The translations under genes and the position numbers were made by a program. A stretch of DNA of 21,133 nt from Candidatus Pacearchaeota archaeon (GTDB lineage Archaea > Nanobdellota > Nanobdellia > Pacearchaeales > GW2011-AR1), in assembly GCA_002689985.1 (NCBI GenBank), contig NZDC01000013.1:1-21133 (forward strand). The letters are read 5' to 3'. This document shows, one piece after another, positions 1-8,361 of this stretch. Below the pieces are notes generated by a model, which was not told where the DNA came from, searched no databases, and was given only the letters and a program-made list of their open reading frames with translations. How positions within the stretch are numbered: position 1 is the first letter of the stretch; every line of letters starts with the position of its first letter.

Positions 1-1
1 A

Positions 2-64
2 GAAGTTTATAATCTAGAAACAAAAGATAAAACCTTTGAAGTACACAATGTTTCTGTTCATAAT
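2..64 (+). other. C-terminal end of an intein (splice junction at 64/65)
   Basis: The codons upstream of the radical SAM C-extein read EVYNLETKDKTFEV, then HNVSVHN, then Cys. This matches intein C-terminal blocks: block F (VY-D/N-L/I-E followed by a TFxV strand) and block G (hydrophobic-VHN before the +1 nucleophile). The penultimate His, terminal Asn and +1 Cys are the residues needed for Asn cyclisation and transesterification. The N-terminal blocks and any homing endonuclease lie outside the window. The insertion point is the presumed third cluster cysteine, in line with the known preference of inteins for conserved active-site positions. Confidence 0.85.
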
Positions 65-943
65 TGCGAGCATACTTACTGGAAAGAACCTTCACAAAGC
101 ATGTCTTTTAAAAATTTTAAGAAAATATTCGATGATTTTGGACGGCCAAAATGGATAGGTCTTACAGGAATTGGTTCTGGATATTTAAATAAAGATTATC
201 ATAAAATGATGGCTTATATAAAATCAAGAGGGACAATAATTGAAGTATTTGATCACTTTGCTCATTTCAAGGATGATAATCAAATTAAAGAGTTAATTGA
301 AATTGGACCTGATTTTCAATTTATTTCTATTTATGGTGGAACAAAAAAAACATTTGAATATATATGTAAGGGATCTAATTTTGATAAGATTGTTAAAAAC
401 ATAAGAACTTTTGTAAGACTAAAAAAACAAATGAAGAAAAGATTTCCCATTCTTAGCTTTCATTTTATTGTAACTAAACAATCAAAAAATGAATTATTCA
501 ATTTTATCGATTTTATCGCAAGTTTAAATACTGAAGTTGGCGAAGTATTAATTACTCCTCTTTTACATGGATTTAAACATGCAAAAGGTTTTCAAGTAAA
601 ACTAGATGAAACATATAGAAAGAAAATAATTAATTATGCACATAGTAAGGGATTACCCGTAACTTTTAATCAATGTTCTGAAGAAGAAAAAACAGATATT
701 ATTAATTGTAAACAATATATTATGCCGTTTATTTTTGTTGGAGGGGGAGTAACTCCTTGTTGTGGTCAAAATGAAAATAATCAAAGAACATGGCAACATA
801 AAAATTCACTAGGCAATGCATTAAGAACTCCTTTTAGAAAAATTTGGTATTCAGAAAAATATGTTAATTTAAGAAAACAAATAAGGAAAAATAAATGTCC
901 GAAAGAATGTGCTAATTGCCCAGTATATCTTGGAAGAGGATAA
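2..943 (+). CDS. Radical SAM/SPASM-type protein precursor, 5'-truncated, interrupted by an intein
   Basis: The frame is open from base 2 to the TAA at 941-943, so the gene starts upstream of the window. The first 21 codons are the end of an intein. The host protein resumes at Cys (65-67) with CEHTYW, then a PSQSMSFKNFKKI stretch, the usual spacing from the third cysteine of a radical SAM CX3CX2C motif to its first helix. LTGIGSGYLN follows where most relatives have GxGEP, so the usual Glu of the SAM-binding GGE-like motif appears replaced by Ser. The C-terminus carries TPCCGQ, SLGNALRTPFRKIW and CPKECANCP, a SPASM-like auxiliary cluster region. Such enzymes use [4Fe-4S] and SAM to generate a radical; the substrate is unknown. 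An ATG at 101 exists, but starting there would remove the cysteine, so it is rejected. It converges on the next gene 15 bp away. Confidence 0.85.
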   Translation, partial: EVYNLETKDKTFEVHNVSVHNCEHTYWKEPSQSMSFKNFKKIFDDFGRPKWIGLTGIGSGYLNKDYHKMMAYIKSRGTIIEVFDHFAHFKDDNQIKELIEIGPDFQFISIYGGTKKTFEYICKGSNFDKIVKNIRTFVRLKKQMKKRFPILSFHFIVTKQSKNELFNFIDFIASLNTEVGEVLITPLLHGFKHAKGFQVKLDETYRKKIINYAHSKGLPVTFNQCSEEEKTDIINCKQYIMPFIFVGGGVTPCCGQNENNQRTWQHKNSLGNALRTPFRKIWYSEKYVNLRKQIRKNKCPKECANCPVYLGRG

Positions 944-961
944 AATAGTTTTTAATTCTTA
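944..961 (+). terminator. Possible T-run terminator after the radical SAM gene
   Basis: A TTTTT run (about 950-954) lies just after the stop codon, between convergent genes. Archaeal termination often needs only a T-rich stretch, but this genome is so AT-rich that the evidence is weak. Confidence 0.25.
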
Positions 962-2317
962 AAAATTTGTTAACCGTTTTAGAATTGTAATAATTGATTT
1001 CGGATTTTCAATAACTCTTATAATTGCTTTTTTTGGATGTTTTATTGAGATTTTCAATATACTTTTAGGAGACATTCCAGGATTTCGCTTTAAAGCTAAA
1101 TTTAGAAATTCTTTTTTTATACCTTCCATTCTTTTTTGAGAAATTTCAGTTAATGCAAATGTTAATTTATTTAAATTAAAATTTTTCCAGTCTATTTTTT
1201 GAGGAATAACTTTTTTCTTCTTACACATTTCCCATAATTTTGTTCCTGGAAACGGAGTTGTAACTGTTGCTCCAAATCCATCTAAATCATTTTCAATTAT
1301 GAACTTTTTTGTTTGCATTATTTCATCTTCTGTTTCTCCAGGGCTTCCAATCATAAATGAACCACAAGAAAGAATTTTTGCATCTTTTACTAACTTAACT
1401 GCTTTTTTATTTTGTTCTATTGTTGTTGCATCATTTTTTAACATGCTTAATATTCTTTGACTTCCTGCTTCTAATCCAAATGTAATTTGTTTACAGTTGG
1501 CTTTTTTTAATAATTTTAACAAGTCTTCATTAACCATTGTTACTCTTGATTGGCATCCCCAGACAATTTTCAATTTTTCTTTAATAAACAACTTACAAAA
1601 TTCTACTATTCTTGGTTTATGACATAATAAATCATCATCCATGAAAAATACTGCTTCTGTTCCATATTTTGTTTCTAATTCTTTTAATTCTTCTATCATT
1701 CTTTTTGCACTATGGAATCTAACTTTTAATCCTCTCCAGCTATTATGGCAAAAAATACAATTAAATGGACAACCTCTAGTAAACAAAACTGAATTTAATT
1801 TTGTATTTGGAGGGACAAAATGCAAATGAGTTCCAGGATTTCTATCTTTTCCTTTTTGATAATATTTAGTATCTATTAAATCTCTATTTATTTTTGGAAG
1901 TTTATCTAAGTCAGTTATGGGATTCCCTGTAACTATTCTTTCTTTTGTTTTTCCTTCAATAATTTTGATTAACGCTTCTTCACCTTCTCCCTTAACAACA
2001 TAATCTGCATGTTCTAAACCTTCTTCAGGCATAACAGTAACATGAACACCTCCAAGAATTGTTTTAAATCCATTTTTTCTACACCAATCAGATATTTCAT
2101 ATGCTTCATTAATTACTGCAGTTGTTCCAGTTATTCCTACAAAATCCGGATTTAACTTTTTTATTTTTTTAAATATATCTTCGCCTGCTATTTGATCAGC
2201 AATTGCAACTTTATGCCCTTTTTTACTTGCATATGCTGCTAAAACAAGCAAGTGTAATGGTTCATGAACTCCATATTCATAATCTCTTCCAGAATTTACA
2301 AGTACTAATTTTGCCAT
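959..2317 (-). CDS. Radical SAM protein with N-terminal B12-binding-like domain
   Basis: A 452-residue protein with the two-domain B12-binding/radical SAM layout. Residues about 1-135 form a Rossmann-like domain (PDFVGITG, TILGGVHVTVMPEE, ADYVVKGEGEEAL). The radical SAM domain follows with TRGCPFNCIFCHNSW, cluster cysteines C183, C187 and C190, and later FGLEAGSQ and PFPGTKLWE. The cobalamin His motif DxHxxG is not seen; the corresponding stretch reads ADQIAGED. Family members perform methylations and other radical chemistry on lipids, glycans, peptides or tetrapyrroles; the substrate here is not evident. A TATA box lies 25.5 nt before the ATG, so it is probably transcribed on its own as a leaderless mRNA despite following the fusion gene by only 34 bp. 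The middle of the opposite strand holds a shadow reading frame. Confidence 0.88.
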   Translation of the reverse strand: MAKLVLVNSGRDYEYGVHEPLHLLVLAAYASKKGHKVAIADQIAGEDIFKKIKKLNPDFVGITGTTAVINEAYEISDWCRKNGFKTILGGVHVTVMPEEGLEHADYVVKGEGEEALIKIIEGKTKERIVTGNPITDLDKLPKINRDLIDTKYYQKGKDRNPGTHLHFVPPNTKLNSVLFTRGCPFNCIFCHNSWRGLKVRFHSAKRMIEELKELETKYGTEAVFFMDDDLLCHKPRIVEFCKLFIKEKLKIVWGCQSRVTMVNEDLLKLLKKANCKQITFGLEAGSQRILSMLKNDATTIEQNKKAVKLVKDAKILSCGSFMIGSPGETEDEIMQTKKFIIENDLDGFGATVTTPFPGTKLWEMCKKKKVIPQKIDWKNFNLNKLTFALTEISQKRMEGIKKEFLNLALKRNPGMSPKSILKISIKHPKKAIIRVIENPKSIITILKRLTNF

Positions 2318-2338
2318 AAAATATTTTGAGATAACTAC

Positions 2339-2346
2339 TTTATAAA
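2339..2346 (-). promoter_or_regulatory. Box A (TATA) promoter for the 2317 gene
   Basis: TTTATAAA is centred 25.5 nt upstream of the ATG at 2317, fitting an archaeal TATA box with transcription starting at or next to the start codon. It sits directly after the stop of the upstream gene (2352). Confidence 0.6.
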
Positions 2347-2351
2347 TTTAA

Positions 2352-4226
2352 TTAAGGTTTTTTCCATGCTTTTTTTAAAACAGAATTCATTCTTTCTGTA
2401 TACTGTCTCCATGAAAGATTATCTCTAATATATAATGCTGCTTTGTTTGTTTGTTTTTTATATTTGCTATAGTTATTATAAATTTCAAGTATTGCTTTAT
2501 CATACTCTTTTGTAACAATACAAAGATTATGTTTTTTAGCAACAGTTGAGCTTCCCATATCGCTTGACATTACAGTTGGAATTCCTGATGATACCATTTC
2601 AAAAGGTGCAATCCATCCTCCTTGTTTTCCAACAGGAAATAATCCAACGTTTGCAGCTTTATACAAATCTTGTAATTTTTCCTTTTTATCAATCATTCCT
2701 ATAAATTGAACATATTTTTCAAGTTTTTTCTCTTTAATATATAAATCCATTTTATTTTTATATTTTAAGTCTTCTTTTCCAACTAAAACTAAAAGAATAT
2801 TTGGAATTTTATTTTTCAATTTTTCAACTGCCTTAACACAATCAAGAGTATTTTTTCCTTCTGCAATTTGCCCTGAGTAAATTACAATAAATTTTTCTTT
2901 TAAATTATATTCTTTAATTGCTTTTTTCTTATTACCATAAGAGAAAAAATCATAATTAACTCCACAATAAACAATATTAGAATTAATTCCATACCTATCA
3001 TATGCTTGCTTATGAAATGATTTATCTAAAACACATACTTCATCTATACCATTTCTAACAATAAATCTATCAAACAAGATCCTTACTTTATTAAGTAATT
3101 TGTAAAACCATCCTGCATTAGGTTTACTCCACAAATTAGGTGGTTGATTCATAAACCAAACTGTGGGTTTTTTTCTTGGCCATAAACTCCATGTTACAGG
3201 AAAATCATGAAAATTTATTATATCATAATTATTTTTTATTTCACTTAATTTTTTTCTAAAGACTTTTATTGCCTTAAATATGTCTTTAATATCTTTATAT
3301 CCGGGAGGTCTTAAGTCTATATTATTTTCAGGAATAATTATATCTGTATTTATTAGTTCTTCTTCAACTTTCTTAGATTTGGAAAGTGTTAAGATATCAT
3401 TTTTAATTCCCATCTTAGTCATCCAGTTAGCTAGTTCTACAATTAATAATTCTGCACCACCATAATATTTCATTTGATTGTGAATAATTAATACTTTGGG
3501 ATTATTTTCCTTAACCATTTTCTTTGATAGATCATAATCCTCTTTGGTGTTGATATTAACATAATTTTCAGTAATAGAATAAATGTAAACTTTCTTGCTA
3601 TCATCTATTGCTACTTGAATTAAATCAACTAATTCTCTTTGATTTCTAAATGCATTTATTGGAGTTCTTTTAATATAATCAAGTATTTCATTTTTAAAGA
3701 CAATATGACCTGTTCCCTTGATATTATTTATTTTAACTTTTGGTTTTTCTATTAATCTAAAAACACGCCCTTTTTCATTAGGCATTGCAGTATAAGTTTT
3801 TCCAATACTATATTTGTCTTCTTCACTAACAATCCCACAAATTGCAAATAAGTCTTCTTCTTTGAATTTTCTAAGCATATCTTTAGTTTTTGCATCAATA
3901 ACCATCTCATCAGCAAGCATTAGAATAAAATCAGAGTTGCCAATTAAATTCCTTCCACATTCAATTGCGTTAACAACTCCTTTTTGTTTTTTTTGAATAG
4001 CATAACTAACTTTAATTCCTTTATACTTTTCACCAATATGTGTTATTATTTCTTCTTTTTTATAACCAACAACAATTATGATCTCATTAACTTCAAGTTC
4101 AACAGCTTGATCTAAATTATATTCTATTAATGGTTTTTCAAATAATTTTATTATACTTTTATTTTTGTTCTTTGTAAATTCATTTAATCTAGAGCCTCTT
4201 CCGCCTGCTAAAATCAATGCTTTCAT
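2352..4226 (-). CDS. Sugar nucleotidyltransferase-GT4 glycosyltransferase fusion
   Basis: A 624-residue bifunctional protein. Residues 1 to about 235 are a sugar-phosphate nucleotidyltransferase: it opens MKALILAGGRGSRL (the G-rich NTP loop), with a downstream Lys in KNKSIIKLFEKPLIEYN, and FILMLADE where many relatives have a GD pair. Residues about 243-624 are a GT-B glycosyltransferase of the GT4 type: NQMKYYGGAELL near its start, then VIYSGQIAEGKN and a C-terminal PFEMVSSGIPTVMS. The EX7E donor-binding motif is altered: in KQGGWIAPFE the first Glu is Gln. It could make an activated sugar and transfer it to a lipid-linked or surface glycan in the cytoplasm. The ATG at 4226 is chosen over an upstream TTG (4235) because of the TATA spacing and because the family starts at MKALILAGG. 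The single continuous frame argues against two genes. Confidence 0.85.
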   Translation of the reverse strand: MKALILAGGRGSRLNEFTKNKNKSIIKLFEKPLIEYNLDQAVELEVNEIIIVVGYKKEEIITHIGEKYKGIKVSYAIQKKQKGVVNAIECGRNLIGNSDFILMLADEMVIDAKTKDMLRKFKEEDLFAICGIVSEEDKYSIGKTYTAMPNEKGRVFRLIEKPKVKINNIKGTGHIVFKNEILDYIKRTPINAFRNQRELVDLIQVAIDDSKKVYIYSITENYVNINTKEDYDLSKKMVKENNPKVLIIHNQMKYYGGAELLIVELANWMTKMGIKNDILTLSKSKKVEEELINTDIIIPENNIDLRPPGYKDIKDIFKAIKVFRKKLSEIKNNYDIINFHDFPVTWSLWPRKKPTVWFMNQPPNLWSKPNAGWFYKLLNKVRILFDRFIVRNGIDEVCVLDKSFHKQAYDRYGINSNIVYCGVNYDFFSYGNKKKAIKEYNLKEKFIVIYSGQIAEGKNTLDCVKAVEKLKNKIPNILLVLVGKEDLKYKNKMDLYIKEKKLEKYVQFIGMIDKKEKLQDLYKAANVGLFPVGKQGGWIAPFEMVSSGIPTVMSSDMGSSTVAKKHNLCIVTKEYDKAILEIYNNYSKYKKQTNKAALYIRDNLSWRQYTERMNSVLKKAWKKP

Positions 4227-4250
4227 TGTAATCAATTCTCAAGTGATACC

Positions 4251-4258
4251 TATTTAAG
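4251..4258 (-). promoter_or_regulatory. Box A promoter for the fusion gene
   Basis: CTTAAATA on the minus strand is centred about 28 nt before the ATG at 4226. The spacing is slightly longer than at the other promoters in the window. Confidence 0.45.
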
Positions 4259-4324
4259 TTTTACTTATTTATTCTAAATACAAAAAACTTAGAAATTTGA
4301 AAATATAATTTTCTATATATAAAT

Positions 4325-4332
4325 TTTATAAA
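4325..4332 (+). promoter_or_regulatory. Box A promoter for the 4354 operon
   Basis: TTTATAAA is centred 25.5 nt upstream of the ATG at 4354. It heads a three-gene plus-strand operon and is divergent from the 4226 promoter within a 127 bp intergenic region. Confidence 0.6.
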
Positions 4333-4353
4333 CCCTTATTTCTCTCAAAAATA

Positions 4354-5889
4354 ATGAAAATAACTTTAATATCTACATCAACTTATCCTTCAGATCAAGG
4401 AATAAGAACAATTTCAGCTGTTCTAAAAAGAAAAGGTCATATTGTAGACACAGTATTTATGAAATTAAGTGAAGATTATTCAAGAAATTATACAAGACAA
4501 GAATTGTTACAATTAGAAAGAATTTGTAATAAAAGTAATTTGATTGGAATAAATTCATTTGCATCTACTGCAACTAGAGCTTCAAGAATAATTAATTTCT
4601 TAAAAAGAAGATTAGATATTCCAATATTTTATGGAGGAGTTCATGCAACTATTTCTCCAGATGACTGTATAAAAGATGCAGATATTGTTTGTGTTGGTGA
4701 AGGAGAAGATGTAATTTTAGATGTAGTTAATGCAATAAACAAAGGAAAAAAATTAGAGAAAATAAAAAATCTTTGGATAAAAAAAGGTAGTAAAATAATT
4801 AAAAATCCTGTAAGAAATCTTGTTGATAATCTTGATTCTTTACCTCTTCCGGATTATGATATTAAAAACCATTATATTTTGGATAGTGGAAGAATAAGAA
4901 AATTTAAAGAAAATGATTTGGATGGACAAATATTCTTTTTAACAGGACGTGGTTGTCCTTACGGATGTGATTATTGTAGTAATAGTCTTTTTAATGAACT
5001 TTATAAGGGAAAAAGAAAAAAAGTTTTAAGATGGCATTCTCCAGAATATATAATTGAGGGAATACTTTCTCTAAAAAAGAGATTTCCAACACTTGGTTAT
5101 TTTGATATAAGGGATGATACTTTCTCATTAAGAAGTTTAGATGATATAAAAAAATTCTGTAAATTATACAAGGAAAAAATTAATATGAGATTCAAATGTT
5201 TAGCAGATCCAAAAACAATAACTGATGAAAAAATTAAATTACTTGTAGATGCAGGATGTACTGATATAATTATAGGGATACAAGGGTCAGAAAGAACAAA
5301 TAAAGAGATATATCATCGTGCACAATCAGATGAAGCAATAATTAAAGCAAGTAAGATTATTAGTAAATATAAAAATAAGCTTGCAGTAATGTATGATGTT
5401 ATAACATGCAATCCTTATGAATCTGCAGAAGATATTATAAATTTAATAAGACTTTTACAAAAATTAAAAAGACCTTATTTTCTATCTGTCAATAATTTAG
5501 TATTTTTTCCAGGAACCAAACTTTATACTAAAGCAAAGATAGATGGTTTAATAAAAAAAGAATCAGATGCAGCATATCAACTTAATTATTGGGATAGAGC
5601 AAAACATATTAAACTTAAAGCCAAGAATGCTTATTTAATTTTAATTCTTAATTTAATGAGAGGGTCTGTTACAAAGACTAGATTTGGACCTATGCCGAAT
5701 TTTTTAGTTAATTGGTTACTAAAACCTAAAAGAGTTAGAAAAAATCTTAAACATACAGGATTGACATATTTTACTTTATTTTTTGTAGAAATTTATGATT
5801 CATTTAGAGAAAGAATATTAAAACCTATTTATCATTCCTTGCCCTCTGATTTTAAAGTTTGGTATGATAAAGTAAGATATAAAGCATAA
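4354..5889 (+). CDS. Radical SAM protein with N-terminal B12-binding-like domain
   Basis: 511 residues. Residues about 1-150 are a B12-binding-like Rossmann domain (NLIGINSFAST, IFYGGVHATISPDD, ADIVCVGEGED), again without a recognisable DxHxxG cobalamin His. LTGRGCPYGCDYCSN gives cluster cysteines C201, C205 and C208, and the barrel continues through YFDIRDDTFSL and CTDIIIGIQGSE to FFPGTKLYTKAK. A long basic tail of about 110 residues with aromatic-hydrophobic stretches follows, possibly for membrane contact or substrate binding. The following glycosyltransferase starts one base after the stop, so they are co-transcribed and the substrate is plausibly a glycan or glycolipid; this is inference from context. 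Start chosen by the TATA box and the family-typical MKITLIST opening. Confidence 0.88.
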   Translation: MKITLISTSTYPSDQGIRTISAVLKRKGHIVDTVFMKLSEDYSRNYTRQELLQLERICNKSNLIGINSFASTATRASRIINFLKRRLDIPIFYGGVHATISPDDCIKDADIVCVGEGEDVILDVVNAINKGKKLEKIKNLWIKKGSKIIKNPVRNLVDNLDSLPLPDYDIKNHYILDSGRIRKFKENDLDGQIFFLTGRGCPYGCDYCSNSLFNELYKGKRKKVLRWHSPEYIIEGILSLKKRFPTLGYFDIRDDTFSLRSLDDIKKFCKLYKEKINMRFKCLADPKTITDEKIKLLVDAGCTDIIIGIQGSERTNKEIYHRAQSDEAIIKASKIISKYKNKLAVMYDVITCNPYESAEDIINLIRLLQKLKRPYFLSVNNLVFFPGTKLYTKAKIDGLIKKESDAAYQLNYWDRAKHIKLKAKNAYLILILNLMRGSVTKTRFGPMPNFLVNWLLKPKRVRKNLKHTGLTYFTLFFVEIYDSFRERILKPIYHSLPSDFKVWYDKVRYKA

Positions 5890-5890
5890 A

Positions 5891-6781
5891 ATGATATCCA
5901 TAATAATTACTTCATTTAATGAGCAATATACTATTGGAAAAGCAATAGAATCTTTTTTACAACAAGATATTAAAGAAAAATATGAGTTAATTATATCTGC
6001 TCCAGATAAAGAAACTCAAGATGTTGTTAGAAAATATCAGAAAAAATACAAACAAATTAAACTTTTTATAGATAAAGGTAAAGGAAAATCATATGCACTT
6101 AATTTACTTTTGCCAAAATTAAAAGGAGAAATAGTAATTTTAACTGATGGAGATGTATTTGTGTCTCTAAATTCTGTAAATGAAATATTGAAATATTTTG
6201 AAGATAAAAACGTTGGTTGTGTTAGTGGAAGACCAATCTCAATTGAACCAAAAAATACTATTTTAGGTTATTGGTCACATGTTTTAGTTGATGCTGGTGC
6301 ACATGAATTAAGAAAAAAAAGATTAAAAACTAAAGAATTCTTAGAATGTTCTGGATATTTATGGGCATTTAGAAATAATGTAATCAAAAAATTTCCTTTA
6401 GATGTTGGAGAAGATACAATTGTTCCTATAATGTTTTATTTAAAAGGATATAAAATTAAGTATGCATCAAAAGCAGAAGTTTATGTTAAATATCCTACAG
6501 AATTTAATGATTTTCTTAAACAAAAGATAAGATCAGCTGGCGCACATGATAATATAGAAAAATATGTAAGTTTAAGAAAAATCCCAAGAATGAAAACTAT
6601 TTCAAATGAGGCTTTTGGAGGATTTAAATTATTTTCTTATTCAAAAAATTTAAAAGAATTATTATGGATTTTTCTTCTTTTTCCAGTAAGGTTTTATATT
6701 TGGTTAAACTTATTTTATAATAGTAAGATAAAAAGTAGAAAATATTCAGATGCTTGGAAAAGAGTGGATAGTACAAAATAA
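5891..6781 (+). CDS. GT2-family glycosyltransferase
   Basis: A 296-residue GT-A enzyme. MISIIITSFNEQYTIGKAI is the nucleotide-binding start of family GT2, and VILTDGDVF holds the DxD metal-binding motif (D86, D88). GEDTIVP at mid-length fits the catalytic-base region. The usual QxxRW is not obvious; KQKIRSAG stands at the corresponding place. A C-terminal hydrophobic segment (LLWIFLLFPVRFYIWLNLFY) may anchor it at the inner membrane face. It would transfer a nucleotide-activated sugar to a growing lipid-linked glycan. The ATG follows the upstream stop by one base, so translation is probably coupled to the radical SAM gene. Confidence 0.85.
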   Translation: MISIIITSFNEQYTIGKAIESFLQQDIKEKYELIISAPDKETQDVVRKYQKKYKQIKLFIDKGKGKSYALNLLLPKLKGEIVILTDGDVFVSLNSVNEILKYFEDKNVGCVSGRPISIEPKNTILGYWSHVLVDAGAHELRKKRLKTKEFLECSGYLWAFRNNVIKKFPLDVGEDTIVPIMFYLKGYKIKYASKAEVYVKYPTEFNDFLKQKIRSAGAHDNIEKYVSLRKIPRMKTISNEAFGGFKLFSYSKNLKELLWIFLLFPVRFYIWLNLFYNSKIKSRKYSDAWKRVDSTK

Positions 6782-6815
6782 AAACAAATAAAAACCTTTT
6801 AATATAGATTTGTTT

Positions 6816-8339
6816 ATGGAAGATATAAAAATAGAAAAAAGAAAAGAAAAGATTCTTCGTTGGTTAAAAGATCCTTATAATCTTACTTTCTTATTAGTTT
6901 TAGTTTCTACTATTGCAATTAGATTATATTATTTTGTATCTACATATGGCCAACCTCTTTGGTGGGATGAATCAGAATATGTTTCAACTGCAAAAAAGTG
7001 GGCTTTTGGTTCTCCTTATGATATAAGTATTCAAAGACAACCTCTTTTTCCGATTTTAATGACAGGATTATTCAAATTAGGATTTAATTTAGATTTTATA
7101 AAATTATTTCTTGTTTTAGTCCCTTACTTTTTGACAATAATTGCTCTTTATTATTTTGCAAAAACACTATATGATAAAAAGATTGCTTTAATTGCAACAT
7201 TTCTTTTTGCAGTGTCATGGAATATTTCTTTTTGGACTTATAGGTTTTCAACAGATATTTTAGGATTACTTTTTGCAGTATTATGTTTATTATTTTTTGT
7301 AAAAGCAGAAAAAGTAGATTATAAACGATCTTTAATATTTTATGCACTTTCAGGTGCATTTCTTTCACTTGGAATTTTAACAAGACTTCCAAATGTTTTT
7401 CTTATTGCTATGATTGGACCTTATATCTTGATTAAAGCAAAGGACTTTATTTTATCAAAAAAAATAATTTATTTTTTAATTCCTGTAATATTATTAATGT
7501 TACCTTATTTGTATTATAATTTTTCTGTTTCAGGTGATCCTTTTACTTTTTTTCAAACATATTTTGGAGGTGATGTTGCAGGAGAAAAACTTTCAAAACC
7601 AGTTGCATGGGGTGTCTTTAGTTTAATTCCATTATACTTTGGGTGGATGCCTTATTTATTAGTCTTTTTTTTAGGTTTGTTAACATTTTATACAGTCTTA
7701 ATAGGGTTTGATTTAATACCTAAAAAAGATAATTTGAGATATGATGTTTTAATTTTACTTATATTTATTGCACCTTTTTTAATTTTAGCTTTTGGAGAGA
7801 GACGTTATGAAGAAAGATGGGCTTATTTAGCTCTTCCTGCAATTACTATAATTTTTGCAAGAGGAATAGTCTTAATTGAGAACTTTTTTAAAAAATATAT
7901 AAAAGGTAGAATAATTCTTTATTTAATTATAATTTTCTTATTATTTGGAGCCTATGCTAATATAAAAATGTTGGATAGCACTTTAATTTCTAAAAAAGAT
8001 TCTTTTTCTCAGTTAAGAGATGCAGGAATTTATTTAAAAAATATTGCTCCTGCAGATTCATTAATCTTTTCAAATTCACATCCCCAAATTAGTGCTTATT
8101 CAGAAAGATTAACTTTGCCAATGCCGATGACTGAAGAAGATTATTATAATAATTTATCAGATGGAGAAGTAGATTATGTTGTAGCAAGTATATTTGAAAA
8201 TAATTTTAGAGAAATAAATATATGGACAGATAATTTTGTAAAGAATAATACCAATTCTGTTGAGATAGTGCAAGTATTTTCTGGACTAATTAATAATCAG
8301 GAAGCACCAATGGTAGTCGTTTACAAAATAAATCATTAA
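6816..8339 (+). CDS. PMT/ArnT-like (GT39-type) membrane glycosyltransferase
   Basis: A 507-residue polytopic protein with roughly ten or more hydrophobic segments and a basic N-terminal tail. The first external loop carries LWWDESEYVSTAKKW with the adjacent Asp-Glu (D51, E52) that marks the catalytic region of PMT/ArnT-type enzymes, followed by RQPLFPILM, the usual R-P-PL-P element. A soluble C-terminal part of about 120 residues follows the last membrane helix (after GRIILYLIIIFLLFGAYA). Such enzymes take sugars from polyprenyl-phosphate donors on the outer membrane face. The acceptor is unknown. The ATG at 6816 is preferred over TTG at 6810. A TATA-like TTTTAATA lies only about 15 nt upstream, so expression from the 4354 operon is more likely. 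Confidence 0.8.
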   Translation: MEDIKIEKRKEKILRWLKDPYNLTFLLVLVSTIAIRLYYFVSTYGQPLWWDESEYVSTAKKWAFGSPYDISIQRQPLFPILMTGLFKLGFNLDFIKLFLVLVPYFLTIIALYYFAKTLYDKKIALIATFLFAVSWNISFWTYRFSTDILGLLFAVLCLLFFVKAEKVDYKRSLIFYALSGAFLSLGILTRLPNVFLIAMIGPYILIKAKDFILSKKIIYFLIPVILLMLPYLYYNFSVSGDPFTFFQTYFGGDVAGEKLSKPVAWGVFSLIPLYFGWMPYLLVFFLGLLTFYTVLIGFDLIPKKDNLRYDVLILLIFIAPFLILAFGERRYEERWAYLALPAITIIFARGIVLIENFFKKYIKGRIILYLIIIFLLFGAYANIKMLDSTLISKKDSFSQLRDAGIYLKNIAPADSLIFSNSHPQISAYSERLTLPMPMTEEDYYNNLSDGEVDYVVASIFENNFREINIWTDNFVKNNTNSVEIVQVFSGLINNQEAPMVVVYKINH

Positions 8340-8361
8340 TAATTTTATTTTTATATTTTAG
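8340..8361 (+). terminator. Possible T-rich terminator of the 4354-8339 operon
   Basis: TTTTATTTTTATATTTTAG directly follows the last gene of the plus-strand operon, at its junction with a convergent gene. No stem is seen; T-runs alone can terminate in archaea. Confidence 0.35.

Noticed and set aside
101..943. A complete radical SAM-like gene starting at ATG 101
   Set aside because: The frame is open to the left edge and the upstream codons encode an intein end and a cluster cysteine; 101 is an internal Met.
6797..6804. TTTTAATA as a promoter of the PMT/ArnT-like gene
   Set aside because: Its centre is only about 15 nt before the ATG, unlike the 25.5-nt rule in this window; operon read-through is simpler.
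7096..7392. 98-codon minus-strand frame inside the PMT/ArnT-like gene
   Set aside because: Lys/Leu-rich shadow of a membrane-protein gene in AT-rich DNA; no promoter or family features.
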